64,000 nucleotides of DNA from Pelagicoccus sp. SDUM812002 (GCF_031127835.1 NZ_JARXHX010000012.1:62001-126000); one strand, 5' to 3'. Positions 18,992 through 28,441 are shown, counted from the first letter of the stretch. A program made the numbers and translations. The notes: generated from the sequence alone by a model not told the origin.

Positions 18992-19020
18992 CCAAATTTA
19001 GTAGCTTTAAAGCGGATACG

Positions 19021-20562
19021 CTACTCCCACTCGATGGTGCCAGGAGGCTTCGAGCTGAGATCATATACCACCCGGTTAACACCCTGCACCTCATTGATTA
19101 TGCGGTTCGAAACGCGCTGCAACACTTCATACGGTACGCGCGACCAGTCTGCGGTCATGGCGTCCTTGCTTTCCACGATACGCAGGGCGATCACATTGTC
19201 GTAAGTACGCTCGTCGCCCATTACACCAACGGTACGCACTGGTAGGAAAACGCAAAAAGATTGCCAAACCTTGTAGTACAACTCGGAGGCCATCATCTCC
19301 TCGTGCAAGACGGCGTCCGCTTTGCGAAGGATATCGAGATTTCGTTTGTTGATCTCGCCGAGAACGCGGACTCCTAGTCCTGGACCTGGGAATGGCTGAC
19401 GCCAGACGACTTCTTTTGGCAAGCCGAGCGCAGTGCCAAGAGCACGCACCTCGTCCTTGAAGAGCTCGCGAAGCGGTTCGAGGAGCTTGAACTTCATGCT
19501 CTTCGGCAGTCCGCCTACATTGTGGTGGCTTTTGATGGTAGCGGCCGGGTTTCCATCGATAGAAATGCTCTCGATGACGTCCGGATAGAGCGTTCCTTGT
19601 GCAAGGAACTTAGCGTCGCCGATACGCTTGAGCGAATCTTGAAACACCTTAACGAATGTCTTACCGATAATCTTACGCTTCTTCTCTGGGTCCGTTACAC
19701 CCTTCAAAGCGGTCAGGAACTTGGAACCGGCCCGAGCGACGCGTACGTCCATATTGAAATTGCGCTTGTAGAGATCGACTACGAGTTCGCGTTCATGCAA
19801 GCGAAGCAATCCGTTGTCGACGAACACACAAGTGAGCTGCCGCCCGATTGCTTTGTGAATCAAGGCAGCCGCTACGGAAGAGTCTACACCTCCGCTGAGA
19901 CCGAGCAATACGCGGTCGTCGCCTACGAGCTTTCGTATATTCTCGATCGACTCGCGTGCGAGGTCAGCCATCGACCAATCACCAGTGCATCCGCAGATCT
20001 TGCGAAGGAAGTTCTCGAGTATGTTGATTCCCCCTTCCGAATGATCCACTTCAGGGTGGAACTGGATACCGTAGATCTTGCGCTTCTCGTCCGAGATAGC
20101 GGCGAAACTAGAGTTCTCAGTCGAAGCAATCGCCGAAAAACCAGTTGGCAACTTGGCGAGCCGGTCGCCATGGGAATTCCAGACTCTCAGCTTGCTGGGA
20201 AGGCCACGGAATAGGCTCCCCTTACGCGAAACCGTCAGCGTACCATGCCCATACTCACGCTCATTGCTCTTCTCCACTTTGCCGTCAAGAAGGTGAGCGA
20301 TCATTTGAACTCCGTAGCAAATGCCGAGCACCGGCACACCCAGAGAAAAGATCTTCTTATCAGCTTGCGGCGAATTCGGAGCCAGCACGCTGGAAGGTCC
20401 ACCCGAAAGGATCACCCCGATCACTCCATCTTTTTGCAACTGCTTGGCAGTCGTCTTATAAGAGTAGATTTTCGAGTACACATTGCACTCGCGAATGCGA
20501 CGGGCGATTACCTGTGTGTATTGAGATCCGAAATCGAGTACCGCGATGGTCTGGTGCTTCAT
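19021..20562 (-). CDS. guaA: GMP synthase (glutamine-hydrolysing)
   Basis: GuaA converts XMP to GMP using ATP and glutamine, the last step of guanine nucleotide synthesis. The 513-residue protein has an N-terminal amidotransferase with Cys82 (LGICYGVQ) and His169/Glu171 (FHPEVDHS). An ATP-pyrophosphatase domain follows with SGGVDSS at 223-229. The dimerisation domain has [17 protein letters not shown] and the invariant C-terminus KPPGTIEWE. Length and order are standard. The small zinc-ribbon gene lies 67 bases upstream and may be co-transcribed. Confidence 0.97.
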   Translation of the reverse strand: MKHQTIAVLDFGSQYTQVIARRIRECNVYSKIYSYKTTAKQLQKDGVIGVILSGGPSSVLAPNSPQADKKIFSLGVPVLGICYGVQMIAHLLDGKVEKSNEREYGHGTLTVSRKGSLFRGLPSKLRVWNSHGDRLAKLPTGFSAIASTENSSFAAISDEKRKIYGIQFHPEVDHSEGGINILENFLRKICGCTGDWSMADLARESIENIRKLVGDDRVLLGLSGGVDSSVAAALIHKAIGRQLTCVFVDNGLLRLHERELVVDLYKRNFNMDVRVARAGSKFLTALKGVTDPEKKRKIIGKTFVKVFQDSLKRIGDAKFLAQGTLYPDVIESISIDGNPAATIKSHHNVGGLPKSMKFKLLEPLRELFKDEVRALGTALGLPKEVVWRQPFPGPGLGVRVLGEINKRNLDILRKADAVLHEEMMASELYYKVWQSFCVFLPVRTVGVMGDERTYDNVIALRIVESKDAMTADWSRVPYEVLQRVSNRIINEVQGVNRVVYDLSSKPPGTIEWE

Positions 20563-20629
20563 GATAAAGGTGAGGATTAAAGATACTAGCGGGGGCGCTT
20601 GTCACTCGTATTCAGCGAACGCCAAGAAG

Positions 20630-20863
20630 TTAGAATGATAGTTCGTAGTTATTGTATCCGCATTTTGGACATTCCTGCCCACTGGATACATCCTTCTTTC
20701 GAACCGAATATAATTCGCCGCACTTCACGCAGTGGAAAACGCGTCGTTTACGACGCACATCGAACACTCGTTTCTCCCTCTTCTCATAGTAGAACCACAA
20801 ACCAGCAATGGCCAGCAGGCCCGAGCCAGTGTAGAGAATGAGGAACCAGGTGAAGGGATGCAC
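20630..20863 (-). CDS. Small membrane protein with C-terminal zinc ribbon
   Basis: This 77-residue protein starts with GTG. It has one transmembrane helix (about 5-26, FTWFLILYTGSGLLAIAGLW), a basic stretch (YYEKREKRVFDVRRKRRVF) and then two CxxC pairs, HCVKCGELY and CPKCGYNN, forming a likely cytosolic zinc ribbon. No family function is known to me. The basic linker after the helix suggests the ribbon faces the cytoplasm. It sits between the terminator of the ribosomal cluster and guaA. Confidence 0.65.
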   Translation of the reverse strand: MHPFTWFLILYTGSGLLAIAGLWFYYEKREKRVFDVRRKRRVFHCVKCGELYSVRKKDVSSGQECPKCGYNNYELSF

Positions 20864-20880
20864 GAAATTGCTTGGTTTTA

Positions 20881-20917
20881 AAAACGCGAAAATGCGTTCT
20901 TCGCGGAAGAACGCATT
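20881..20917 (-). terminator. Terminator of the str-S10-spc-alpha ribosomal cluster
   Basis: AATGCGTTCTTC (20891-20902) pairs perfectly with GAAGAACGCATT (20906-20917) around a GCG loop, a 12-bp stem. On the minus strand it is followed by TTCGCGTTTT. It lies about 40 bases past the rplQ stop and ends the long minus-strand operon. Confidence 0.8.
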
Positions 20918-20953
20918 CTCAGGAAAAAGGAAAGATTAGAAATGGGAGGAGCC

Positions 20954-21469
20954 TTACTTGGCTTCTTCGTCCTTCTTGGTCTCTTCTGCTGCCGGCGCTT
21001 CCGCTTCAGCTGCTGGAGCCTCTTCTGCTTCCGCTACAGGAGCCGTTTCTTCAACAACTGGCTTATCAGCCTTTTTGGCCTTTGGCTTGCTTTTCTTTGC
21101 ATAGCCTTCGTCGTCCGCGTCGATGAGTTCGATAAGAGCCATTTCTGCTGCGTCGCCGCGACGTGTACCAATTTTGTAGATACGAGTGTATCCACCATTA
21201 CGATCCTTGAACTGCTCAACCTTCTCTTCGAAAAGTTCGTGCACGATACCTACATCACGTACGCGAGCGATCGCTATACGACGGTCGTGGAGCGAACCCT
21301 TTTTTGCGAGGGTGATGACCTTCTCAACGAACGGACGAAGTGCCTTAGCCTTCTTGAGAGTCGTCTTGATGCGGCCGCGCTGGATGAGCGCTGTTGAAAG
21401 ATTGGCGAGGAGAGCTTCGCGGTGCTCCTTCTTTACGCCGAGTTGATTACGATGCTTGCGGTGACGCAT
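20954..21469 (-). CDS. rplQ: 50S ribosomal protein L17 with acidic C-terminal extension
   Basis: L17 binds 23S rRNA domain III near the exit tunnel. The first about 120 residues are a normal L17 (MRHRKHRNQLGVKKEHREALLANLSTALI-type start, in family order, and GGYTRIYKIGTRRGDAAEMALIELI). Most L17 proteins end near 120-130 residues. This one is 171, with a lysine stretch (KKSKPKAKKADKP) followed by a low-complexity Ala/Glu tail (EEAPAAEAEAPAAEETKKDEE). It is the last gene of the cluster, downstream of rpoA as in many bacteria. Confidence 0.96.
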   Translation of the reverse strand: MRHRKHRNQLGVKKEHREALLANLSTALIQRGRIKTTLKKAKALRPFVEKVITLAKKGSLHDRRIAIARVRDVGIVHELFEEKVEQFKDRNGGYTRIYKIGTRRGDAAEMALIELIDADDEGYAKKSKPKAKKADKPVVEETAPVAEAEEAPAAEAEAPAAEETKKDEEAK

Positions 21470-21494
21470 GACTGTCTAGAGTGTAAGGTTACGT

Positions 21495-22496
21495 TTAGAG
21501 CTCCTTCTTATTATCGAGGAGGCGTTCGTCAAATTTCATACCAAGCGAGAGACCGAGGGACTCGAGCTTGTCTTTGATTTCATTCAGAGACTTCTTACCG
21601 AAGTTACGGTACTTAAGCATCTCTTGTTCGCTCTTCATCGCGAGTTCACCAACGGTGGTTATGTTCGCATTGTTGAGGCAGTTAGCAGCACGAACTGAGA
21701 GTTCGATTTCGTTGACGCTCATGTTGAGCAGCTTGCGAAGCTTGTTTTGCTCCTCACTTACTTCGCCACCTTCGTCTTCAAACTCGTAGTTTTCGTCAGA
21801 TACGTTGTCGAAGACATCAAGGTGATGCTTCAAGATAGCGCCTGCTTGCTTGAGTGCATCGTCTGGAGTGATACGGCCGTCAGTCCAAACTTCGAGGAGA
21901 AGCTTGTCGTAGTCGGTGATCTGTCCAACGCGAGTCGCCTCGACTGCGTACTTAACCAAGCTGACTGGGGAGAAAAGAGAATCGATAGCGATAACGCCAA
22001 TTGGATCCTCTTCATCCTTGTTATCGTCGCCAGGGCAGTAACCACGGCCAACCTTAATTTCGAGCTCAGCCGTGAATGGCATTTCCCGGTCAAGGGTACA
22101 GATGATCTGGTCAGGGTTAACAACCTCAACATTGGAATCCGGCTGGATATCCGCTGCTGTGATCGCACCCGAGCGGTTCGTGTTGATCATCAACTTAACG
22201 CCTTCGCGCTTGTGACAAACGAGCAGCACCTTCTTGAGGTTGAGCACGATGTCTGTGATATCTTCTACGATACCGTCGACACTCTGAAACTCGTGGCTGA
22301 CTCCTTCGATCTTAACCGAAGCAATTGCAGCGCCCTCGATCGAACTGAGGAGGACACGGCGCAGCGAATTGCCAATGGTATGCCCATAACCCGCTTCGAA
22401 GGGTTCAGCATGGAACATCGCATAAGTTGAAGAGGATCCCTCTTCTACTTTAACAAGGCGGTTTGGCAGTTCGAACTTTCCAATACGTTTCGGCAT
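21495..22496 (-). CDS. rpoA: RNA polymerase alpha subunit
   Basis: RpoA dimerises to nucleate RNA polymerase assembly. Its C-terminal domain contacts UP elements and activators. The 333 residues show the N-terminal assembly domain (AEPFEAGYGHTIGNSLRRVLLSS, given in family order; GAAIASVKIEGVSHEF) and an acidic linker (EDEGGEVSEEQNK). The C-terminal domain carries ELSVRAANCLNNANI and LKSEQEMLKYRNFGKKSLNEIKDKL-like sequence. The usual Arg in the CTD (R265 in E. coli) is retained in VRAANCL. It sits between rpsD and rplQ. Confidence 0.97.
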   Translation of the reverse strand: MPKRIGKFELPNRLVKVEEGSSSTYAMFHAEPFEAGYGHTIGNSLRRVLLSSIEGAAIASVKIEGVSHEFQSVDGIVEDITDIVLNLKKVLLVCHKREGVKLMINTNRSGAITAADIQPDSNVEVVNPDQIICTLDREMPFTAELEIKVGRGYCPGDDNKDEEDPIGVIAIDSLFSPVSLVKYAVEATRVGQITDYDKLLLEVWTDGRITPDDALKQAGAILKHHLDVFDNVSDENYEFEDEGGEVSEEQNKLRKLLNMSVNEIELSVRAANCLNNANITTVGELAMKSEQEMLKYRNFGKKSLNEIKDKLESLGLSLGMKFDERLLDNKKEL

Positions 22497-22569
22497 GTTG
22501 CGTTATGGGCTACGGTGGGCTTAAAATTAGTTGGTCGGAGTGTGAATTGGTGAATGAGAACAGTCGCGA

Positions 22570-23181
22570 TTAGAAGCGGCTGTAGAACTCAACGATCAGC
22601 TGTTCGTTGATGCTTGGCTCGAGCTCTTCGCGGGTTGGTTCGCGATTGATGACGCCACGGAATGCTTCATCCTGACGAGTCATCCAGTCAGGTACATTGC
22701 GCATACGATTTGCTTCCATGTTACGAGTCGCGAGCTGGCGGGAAGAAGTAGTGTTACGCACTTCGATTTCGTCGCCGACCTTAACTTGGAAGCTAGGGAT
22801 ATCGACCTTCTTACCGTTGACGCATATGTGCCCGTGATTTACGAACTGACGAGCTGCCTTACGAGTCTTGGTGAAGCCGAGATCGTATACGATGCTGTCG
22901 AGACGAGTTTCGAGGAGCTGGAGGAAAATAGTACCCGTAACGCCGCGAGTTGCCTTGGCTTTGTCGAAGGTGCGGCGGAACTGCTTTTCCATCAAGCCGT
23001 ACATAAAACGAAGCTTTTGCTTCTCACCTAGACCGATAGAGTACTCAGACTGCTTGCGGCGAAGGCGAGGTCCATGCTGACCTGGTGGATAGTTGCGCTT
23101 TTCAAGAGACTTGGAAGAGCCGAAAATTGGCTGTCCGAAACGTCTGCTGATCTTGGTAGTAGGACCGGTATAACGAGCCAT
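22570..23181 (-). CDS. rpsD: 30S ribosomal protein S4
   Basis: S4 is a primary 16S rRNA-binding protein that starts 30S assembly. The 203-residue protein has MARYTGPTTKISRRFGQPIF, the S4 RNA-binding domain with LDSIVYDLGFTKTRKAARQFVNHGHICVNGKKVDIPSF (family block, residues about 97-135), and the C-terminal NEQLIVEFYSRF. It lacks the N-terminal CxxC zinc motif found in some S4 forms. It stands in the alpha operon order rpsM-rpsK-rpsD-rpoA, where S4 is often the autoregulator. No regulatory pseudoknot was identified here. Confidence 0.97.
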   Translation of the reverse strand: MARYTGPTTKISRRFGQPIFGSSKSLEKRNYPPGQHGPRLRRKQSEYSIGLGEKQKLRFMYGLMEKQFRRTFDKAKATRGVTGTIFLQLLETRLDSIVYDLGFTKTRKAARQFVNHGHICVNGKKVDIPSFQVKVGDEIEVRNTTSSRQLATRNMEANRMRNVPDWMTRQDEAFRGVINREPTREELEPSINEQLIVEFYSRF

Positions 23182-23225
23182 GATCTTCTTAGATTTGAGA
23201 TTTCAGAGATTGAAGCGATTCGCGA

Positions 23226-23756
23226 CTATACGCGACGACGCTTAGGTGGACGGCAGCCGTTGTGAGGAATTGGTGTCGTATCGGTAATCGAGGAGATCTC
23301 CAAGCCGAGCGTTTGGAACGCACGGATAGCGGAGTCACGACCCATTCCAGGTCCCTTAACTTCGATCATAACTTCCTTCAGACCGTGTGCCATTGCAGCT
23401 TTCGCAGCGTTTTGCGTTACGATCTGTGCGGCGTAAGCGGTAGACTTACGGGATCCGCGGAAGTTCATCTTCCCAGCGCTAGCCCAAGAGATAGTATTTC
23501 CCTTCAGGTCGGTGATGGTGACGATGGTGTTGTTGAAAGTGGCGCTCACCTTAGCAATGCCAGTGGTGACGTTCTTGCTACCTTTAGCCTTGCGGATCTT
23601 GAGATCGCCGATCTCTTCCTTGAGGAGATCCTGGGCGGTTGGTTGCTTCTTAACACCACCAATGAGCTCTTCTTCGACAGGAGCGTCAGTCTCTGCACCT
23701 TCTGCAGCGACGTCTTTTGCTTCTTCTTCTTCAGCTTTTACTTGTTCTTCAGACAT
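23226..23756 (-). CDS. rpsK: 30S ribosomal protein S11 with acidic N-terminal extension
   Basis: S11 forms part of the 30S platform near the 3' end of 16S rRNA. The conserved S11 core ([60 protein letters not shown]) covers residues about 60-176. In front lies an extra stretch of about 45 residues rich in Glu/Ala ([19 protein letters not shown]). A typical bacterial S11 is about 129 residues, so the extension is clear. No alternative internal Met precedes the core, so the extension is probably translated. Confidence 0.96.
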   Translation of the reverse strand: MSEEQVKAEEEEAKDVAAEGAETDAPVEEELIGGVKKQPTAQDLLKEEIGDLKIRKAKGSKNVTTGIAKVSATFNNTIVTITDLKGNTISWASAGKMNFRGSRKSTAYAAQIVTQNAAKAAMAHGLKEVMIEVKGPGMGRDSAIRAFQTLGLEISSITDTTPIPHNGCRPPKRRRV

Positions 23757-23773
23757 GTTGTGATGGTCCTAAA

Positions 23774-24145
23774 TTATTTGCGGAGCGAGCCCTGTGTCTT
23801 AACCTTACCCTTGCGAGTACGAGCGTTCGTCTTCGTACGCTGGCCACGTACTGGAAGACCACGACGGTGGCGAAGGCCACGGTAACAATTGATCGCCTGG
23901 AGGCGCTTCAAGTTTCCGGTGAACTCACGACGGAGATCGCCTTCTACAACGAACTGAAGCTCTTGGATCTTGCTCATGATGGCATTGATCTGCTCCTCGT
24001 TCAGGTCTTTCGCCCGCATATCTGGATCGATTCCAGTTTCCGCGAGGATCGTCTTTGAACGTGTTGGTCCGACACCGTAGATGTAACGGAGAGAGTATTC
24101 GAGCTTCTTGTTGGCTGGAATGTCAACGCCTAGGATACGTGGCAT
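23774..24145 (-). CDS. rpsM: 30S ribosomal protein S13
   Basis: S13 sits in the head of the 30S subunit and contacts the 50S and P-site tRNA. The 123 residues show [29 protein letters not shown], the helix-two-turn-helix region with [15 protein letters not shown]-like sequence, and the C-terminal [19 protein letters not shown] basic tail. It opens the alpha part of the cluster, 170 bases downstream of secY. In that gap the usual rpmJ (L36) is not present. Confidence 0.97.
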   Translation of the reverse strand: MPRILGVDIPANKKLEYSLRYIYGVGPTRSKTILAETGIDPDMRAKDLNEEQINAIMSKIQELQFVVEGDLRREFTGNLKRLQAINCYRGLRHRRGLPVRGQRTKTNARTRKGKVKTQGSLRK

Positions 24146-24315
24146 GGTTCTAGCAAGTTATTGGTTTAAAAGTATTTGTGAAGAGCGGCAAAAGGGAGCG
24201 TTTGATGCTGAAAAGTGCCTGTTTCTCAGAAGAGGAAAGTCATCGACCGGACGAAACACGTCGCCGGAAGAAAAAAGAGCAACGAAATGAGCCCTCCTCT
24301 AAAGAAAGTAAAGAA

Positions 24316-25827
24316 TTAATTTGTCGTTGTTGCTATCTGAATGAAATAAGCCGCGAGGCCTACGAGGAAGATGATAAGCACCGCCGCATAGAGCTGGCCC
24401 ACATTCTTTAGTTCAGTTGCTCCACCGAGTGCTGATTCGGCGCCACGAGCTTGGTTACGTCCACGAATGCGTCCCTTCTTAAGGAAGCCATCGTAGTGAC
24501 GCTGCAACAGATGTGTCTCGATTTGTTTCATGGTATCAAGAGCGACACCAACTGTGATGAGCATCCCGGTACCGCCAAAGAAAATGGCAACACGCATTGG
24601 GATCTCGAACGAAAAAAGTAAAACGTCAGGGAAAACGGTTATCACCGTGAGGAAAATAGCCCCCGCCAACGTGAGGCGAGTCATCACGAAGTCGAGGAAC
24701 TTAGCCGTTGGCTGGCCCGGACGAACTCCTGGAACATATCCCCCGTACTTCTTAAGATCATCGGCGATCTGAATGGGACGGAACATGACCGATACCCAGA
24801 AGTAGCTGAAGAATAGGATCATCAGACCGAAAACCACATAATACGAGGTCGATCCGTGCGCTAAGTACATTGAAGCATCAACCATCCATTGCAATTCGAG
24901 AGCGGCTCCGATTTGCGAGATGATTTGCTGAGGGAATGACAACAGAGCTGAGGCGAATATGACAGGCATCACACCCGCGTAATTCACCTTCAAAGGCATG
25001 AAAGAGCTTTGCCCTCCGTAGACCTTGCGCCCAACGACCCGCTTGGCATACTGCACCGGTATTTTTCGCATTGCTTGTATCACTGCGACAAGACCAGCCG
25101 TGACGATCACAAGCAAAGCAGCCATAAGGATACCGTGGCCAAACACGAGCTTGCGAACCCCGACCGGTCCAAAAAACAGGTCGTAGGTTGCCTGCGCTGC
25201 GCCTGGCAGGTCTGCAATAATACCGATGGTAATCAAGATCGAGATACCGTTCCCAATGCCAAGCTTGGTGATTTGCTCACCAATCCACATCAAGAGAACG
25301 ACGCCAGCTGTCAAAAATACTGTCGACGACAACAGAAACCAAAACTTGTCTTCGATGATTATATCGCCGAAAGCGTCAGTCGAAAAACCTGGGAATAACG
25401 TCCCTGGATTCTGGAGTCCAAGAATCAATAGGACACCTTGTACAGCTGCGATGACAACGGTCGCATATCGAGTGTATTGCGAAAGTTTCTGACGACCCGC
25501 CTCCCCTTCTTGCTGCAGACGAGCAAGAGCCGGGAAAACCGCCCCCATCAATTGAAAGATGATGGAGGCTGAAATGTAAGGCATAATTCCCAACGCGAAC
25601 ACTGCACCGCGCAGAAACGCGCCACCAGTGAACATGTTGTAAAGTCCAACCAAGCTACCACCACCCGAAGCTGTTTGCTCGGCGAAATAGTCCTGCAATG
25701 GCTGCATATCGAGGCCAGGGAGCGGGATGTTCGCGCCGATACGGGCGATGAAAAGAAGAGAGAGCATCAGAAATATTTTCTGACGAAGCTCTGGAATCTT
25801 CAAACAGTTGGTGAACGCAGATAGCAT
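24316..25827 (-). CDS. secY: Protein translocase subunit SecY with extra C-terminal helix
   Basis: SecY is the channel of the SecYEG translocon. The protein shows the ten-helix SecY pattern with GLYNMFTGGAFLRGAVFALGI (family block), RYATVVIAAVQG, LMWIGEQITKLGIGNG, VQYAKRVVG and the C-terminal HYDGFLKKGRIRGR. SecY normally stops near this last motif, at about 430-450 residues. Here 503 residues are predicted. A polar linker (NQARGAESALGGATELKN) leads to one more hydrophobic helix at about 479-496 (LYAAVLIIFLVGLAAYFI). The function of the eleventh helix is unknown. Confidence 0.96.
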   Translation of the reverse strand: MLSAFTNCLKIPELRQKIFLMLSLLFIARIGANIPLPGLDMQPLQDYFAEQTASGGGSLVGLYNMFTGGAFLRGAVFALGIMPYISASIIFQLMGAVFPALARLQQEGEAGRQKLSQYTRYATVVIAAVQGVLLILGLQNPGTLFPGFSTDAFGDIIIEDKFWFLLSSTVFLTAGVVLLMWIGEQITKLGIGNGISILITIGIIADLPGAAQATYDLFFGPVGVRKLVFGHGILMAALLVIVTAGLVAVIQAMRKIPVQYAKRVVGRKVYGGQSSFMPLKVNYAGVMPVIFASALLSFPQQIISQIGAALELQWMVDASMYLAHGSTSYYVVFGLMILFFSYFWVSVMFRPIQIADDLKKYGGYVPGVRPGQPTAKFLDFVMTRLTLAGAIFLTVITVFPDVLLFSFEIPMRVAIFFGGTGMLITVGVALDTMKQIETHLLQRHYDGFLKKGRIRGRNQARGAESALGGATELKNVGQLYAAVLIIFLVGLAAYFIQIATTTN

Positions 25828-25857
25828 GCCTTTTTAAGTCGGGGATCAGTGCGGAAA

Positions 25858-26310
25858 TTAAGCTTCAGCTACGATGGCTTCGCCACCAGCCTTCTCGATC
25901 TTCTCCTTAGCGGAACCGCTGAATTTAACAGCCTTGATCTTTAGGGCTTTCGTAATTTCTCCTTCGCCGAGAATCTTGAGCGGCTTGTCGTTCAATCGAA
26001 CGAGACCGGCAACTGCGAGAGCTTCGCGATCAACGTCCGTAACGGAGTCGTCGAGCTTAGCGAGCTCGCCAACATTTACCGTTTCGTACTCGGTGCGGAA
26101 GTTCTTGTTGTTGAAGCCACGGATAGGAAGCTTACGGAAGAGCGGCATCTGACCACCTTCGAAACCGATACGGATACCGCCGCCCGAACGAGCAGTTTGT
26201 CCCTTACCACCGCGACCGGAAGTCTTACCATGGCCGCCACCTTCACCGCAACCGACGCGCTTGCGACGATGCGTGGCACCCTTAACATTAGATAGATTAT
26301 GGAGTCTCAT
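25858..26310 (-). CDS. rplO: 50S ribosomal protein L15
   Basis: L15 is an assembly protein of the large subunit. The 150-residue protein begins MRLHNLSNVKGATHRRKRVG, continues with the Gly-rich GKTSGRGGKGQTARSGGG region and ends with the globular domain KALKIKAVKFSGSAKEKIEKAGG. It follows rpsE directly; the L30 gene (rpmD) that often separates the two is missing from the 29-base gap. Confidence 0.96.
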   Translation of the reverse strand: MRLHNLSNVKGATHRRKRVGCGEGGGHGKTSGRGGKGQTARSGGGIRIGFEGGQMPLFRKLPIRGFNNKNFRTEYETVNVGELAKLDDSVTDVDREALAVAGLVRLNDKPLKILGEGEITKALKIKAVKFSGSAKEKIEKAGGEAIVAEA

Positions 26311-26339
26311 TTTGAGGAGTTCCTTTATTTAAATTAGAA

Positions 26340-27005
26340 TTAACTACGAAGACGCTTATAGTCTTCGTAAGTTTTGAGCTTCTTGAGGCCATCGAGCGTG
26401 GCGAGAACGATAGCGTTCGGATTGTTGGAACCGAGAGACTTGGTCAGTACATTGTGTACCCCAGCTGCTTCGAGCACCGCACGAACACCACCACCAGCGA
26501 TAATACCGGTACCAGTTGTCGCTGGACGCAGAAGCACCTTACCGCCGTCGAACTCACCGAGAACTTCGTGCGGGATGGTGTCACCTTTGAGCTTAACCGG
26601 TTCGAGATTCTTACGTGCTTGCTCAGTGCCCTTGCGAATCGCTTCAGGTACCTCGTTTGCCTTGCCGTAACCGATGCCAACCTTACCCGATTGATCGCCT
26701 GCAACGACGAGTGCGGAGAAGCTAAAGCGACGCCCCCCCTTGACCACCTTGGCACAACGATTGATGAACACTACCTTTTCAGAAATGCCATCGTCTTCGC
26801 GCTCTTCGCGTTGACCGCGAGGGCCACCCCGATTGCCGCCAGGGCCGCGGTTGCCTCCCGGTCCACGATTGCCTCCTGGTCCACGATTACCGCCTGGTCC
26901 ACGATTGCCGCCTGGACCACGATTACCACCTGGGCCCCCTGGACCGCGGTTACCACCTGGACCAGAACGTCCTGGTCCGCCTGTGTTTTGCTGTGAAGTC
27001 ATCAT
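26340..27005 (-). CDS. rpsE: 30S ribosomal protein S5 with GPGGNR-repeat N-terminus
   Basis: S5 lies at the mRNA entry side of the 30S and affects decoding accuracy. The conserved part ([30 protein letters not shown], cited as family block; [34 protein letters not shown]) starts near residue 73 of 221. The first about 65 residues are a low-complexity tail in which GPGGNR recurs about seven times, then [13 protein letters not shown]. Tandem ATGs (27005, 27002) start the tail and no other start precedes the core. Normal S5 is about 165 residues. Confidence 0.96.
   Translation of the reverse strand: MMTSQQNTGGPGRSGPGGNRGPGGPGGNRGPGGNRGPGGNRGPGGNRGPGGNRGPGGNRGGPRGQREEREDDGISEKVVFINRCAKVVKGGRRFSFSALVVAGDQSGKVGIGYGKANEVPEAIRKGTEQARKNLEPVKLKGDTIPHEVLGEFDGGKVLLRPATTGTGIIAGGGVRAVLEAAGVHNVLTKSLGSNNPNAIVLATLDGLKKLKTYEDYKRLRS
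26820..26981 (-). repeat. 18-bp tandem repeat encoding GPGGNR in rpsE
   Basis: A run of near-identical 18-base units, on the plus strand of the form CCACGATTGCCTCCTGGT, lies inside the 5' end of rpsE. Third-codon positions differ between units (GCC, GCT, ACC), so it is older than a very recent expansion, or it is maintained at the protein level. One unit is altered, giving GPGGPGG. Confidence 0.85.
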
Positions 27006-27012
27006 AGGGCAA

Positions 27013-27375
27013 TTAGAAATCTAAGCCGGCCTCGCGAGCGGCATCTGCGAAAGTTTTGACGCAACCATGGTACTTACGTCCGTTACGGTCGAATACGACC
27101 TTGCTGACACCGGCTTCCTTTGCCTTTTCGCCGAAGAGCTTACCAAGGGTGGCGGCGCCGGCGTTGTTGGCTTTGAGATTCTGGGAGCGCACGTCCTTGC
27201 CGAGGCTGGACACGAAAGCGAGGGTTGTTCCTGACTCGTCGTTGATCGCCTGAGCGTAGAGGTGCTTGTTGCTGAGGTGGAGACTGAGGCGTGGGCGCTC
27301 TGTGGTGCCGATCACCTTCTTGCGCACGCGCCAGCGACGCTTTTGCAATAAGTCGTTTTTCTTCTGAATTTTCAT
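27013..27375 (-). CDS. rplR: 50S ribosomal protein L18
   Basis: L18 binds 5S rRNA together with L5 and L25. The 120-residue protein shows [21 protein letters not shown] (family block), [18 protein letters not shown] and the C-terminal [28 protein letters not shown]. Length and ends are normal. It is placed between rplF and rpsE as in most bacterial spc operons. Confidence 0.97.
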   Translation of the reverse strand: MKIQKKNDLLQKRRWRVRKKVIGTTERPRLSLHLSNKHLYAQAINDESGTTLAFVSSLGKDVRSQNLKANNAGAATLGKLFGEKAKEAGVSKVVFDRNGRKYHGCVKTFADAAREAGLDF

Positions 27376-27423
27376 CTGTTAACTCTTCTTTTGGAGTTTG
27401 CGGTTCAAGTCCTAAGCCCTCGC

Positions 27424-27957
27424 TTATACAGACTTGCCCTCCTTGCGGATTACATGCTCGCCAACAATGCGAACACCCTTGCCCTTGTACGGTTCGATTG
27501 GTGCGAACTTCTTGATAGAAGCTGCTGCCTGACCGACCATGTGCTTGTCGATGCCTGAAACCTTAACCTTGGTGTTGCCGTCGACTGTGATCGTTACTCC
27601 CTCTGGGATGTCGTAGTTACAGTCGTGCGAGTAGCCGAGCTTGAGGTTGAGCACCTTGCCCTTGAGGTTTGCCTGGAAACCAACGCCAGAGATCTCGAGA
27701 TCCTTGGAGAAGCCCTCTACGACGCCCTGCACCATGTTTGAGATGATAGAGCGCGCAGTGCCGTACATGGCATTGGCGAAACGGGTGGCATCTGCTGGGC
27801 TGACCTTGATCTGGTCATCCTCAACAGCGATCACGACCGCTGAGTTAAATGTCTTTTCGAGCTTACCCTTGGGACCTTCCACCTTAACGGTGGTGCCACT
27901 GACGTCGATCTTGACGCCTGCTGGGATAGCGACTGGAAGTTTTCCGATTCTGCTCAT
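27424..27957 (-). CDS. rplF: 50S ribosomal protein L6
   Basis: L6 lies near the sarcin-ricin loop at the factor-binding site. The 177-residue protein starts MSRIGKLPVAIPAGVKIDV and contains the two repeated alpha/beta domains. The second has GVGFQANLKGKVLNLKLGYSH, DKHMVGQAAASIKKFAPIEPYKGKGVRI-like signature and ends VIRKEGKSV. The L6 signature PYKGKGVR is intact. Confidence 0.97.
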   Translation of the reverse strand: MSRIGKLPVAIPAGVKIDVSGTTVKVEGPKGKLEKTFNSAVVIAVEDDQIKVSPADATRFANAMYGTARSIISNMVQGVVEGFSKDLEISGVGFQANLKGKVLNLKLGYSHDCNYDIPEGVTITVDGNTKVKVSGIDKHMVGQAAASIKKFAPIEPYKGKGVRIVGEHVIRKEGKSV

Positions 27958-27973
27958 TTCTGGTTTTCCTTTC

Positions 27974-28369
27974 TTACCAAACGTTGCAGATCATTTCACC
28001 GCCAAGCTTCTGGCGGCGAGCGTCGCGGTCCTTCATTACTCCCTTCGGAGTAGTGAGGATGCAAACGCCTAGGCCATTTAGCACACGAGGAATCTCGGTG
28101 CTCTTAGCGTAGAGTCGTAGACCTGGCTTGGAGACGCGGTCGATACCGTTGATGGAGGCTTCCCCATCGACGTACTTGAGACCGACCACGATTGTCTTGT
28201 GGCCGTTTTCGTCAGTACCAGCCTTTACTTCGCTTACGAATCCTTCGTCGAGAAGAACCTTGGCGATAGCAGCCTTTAGTTTAGAGTGTGGCGCAGACGT
28301 CTCTTCCTTGCCGGCGAGAGACGCATTTCGAATGCGCGTTAAGAAGTCGCTGATTGGATCAGTGTGCAT
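27974..28369 (-). CDS. rpsH: 30S ribosomal protein S8
   Basis: S8 binds helix 21 of 16S rRNA early in assembly and in E. coli also represses the spc operon. The 131-residue protein shows MHTDPISDFLTRIRNASLAG, the internal ELKY-like segment and the C-terminal signature KSTEIPRVLNGLGVCILTTPKGVMKDRDARRQKLGGEMIC (family end, residues about 88-128). A perfect 11-bp hairpin lies in the 115-base gap just upstream, after rpsN. Confidence 0.97.
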   Translation of the reverse strand: MHTDPISDFLTRIRNASLAGKEETSAPHSKLKAAIAKVLLDEGFVSEVKAGTDENGHKTIVVGLKYVDGEASINGIDRVSKPGLRLYAKSTEIPRVLNGLGVCILTTPKGVMKDRDARRQKLGGEMICNVW

Positions 28370-28441
28370 ACTTGTATTAGTGGTTTGAGAGCCGCGCGAT
28401 ATCCAAACTCACGGCTCGAGATGTAAATTGTTGGAAAGGCG

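Noticed and set aside
24178-24411. A small plus-strand gene between rpsM and secY
   Set aside because: It is a Lys/Glu/Arg-rich frame that runs into the end of secY; no homology or start signal. The gap also has no minus-strand L36.
26820-26981. Tandem repeats as a CRISPR array
   Set aside because: Units are 18 bases, directly adjacent without spacers, and in frame within rpsE.
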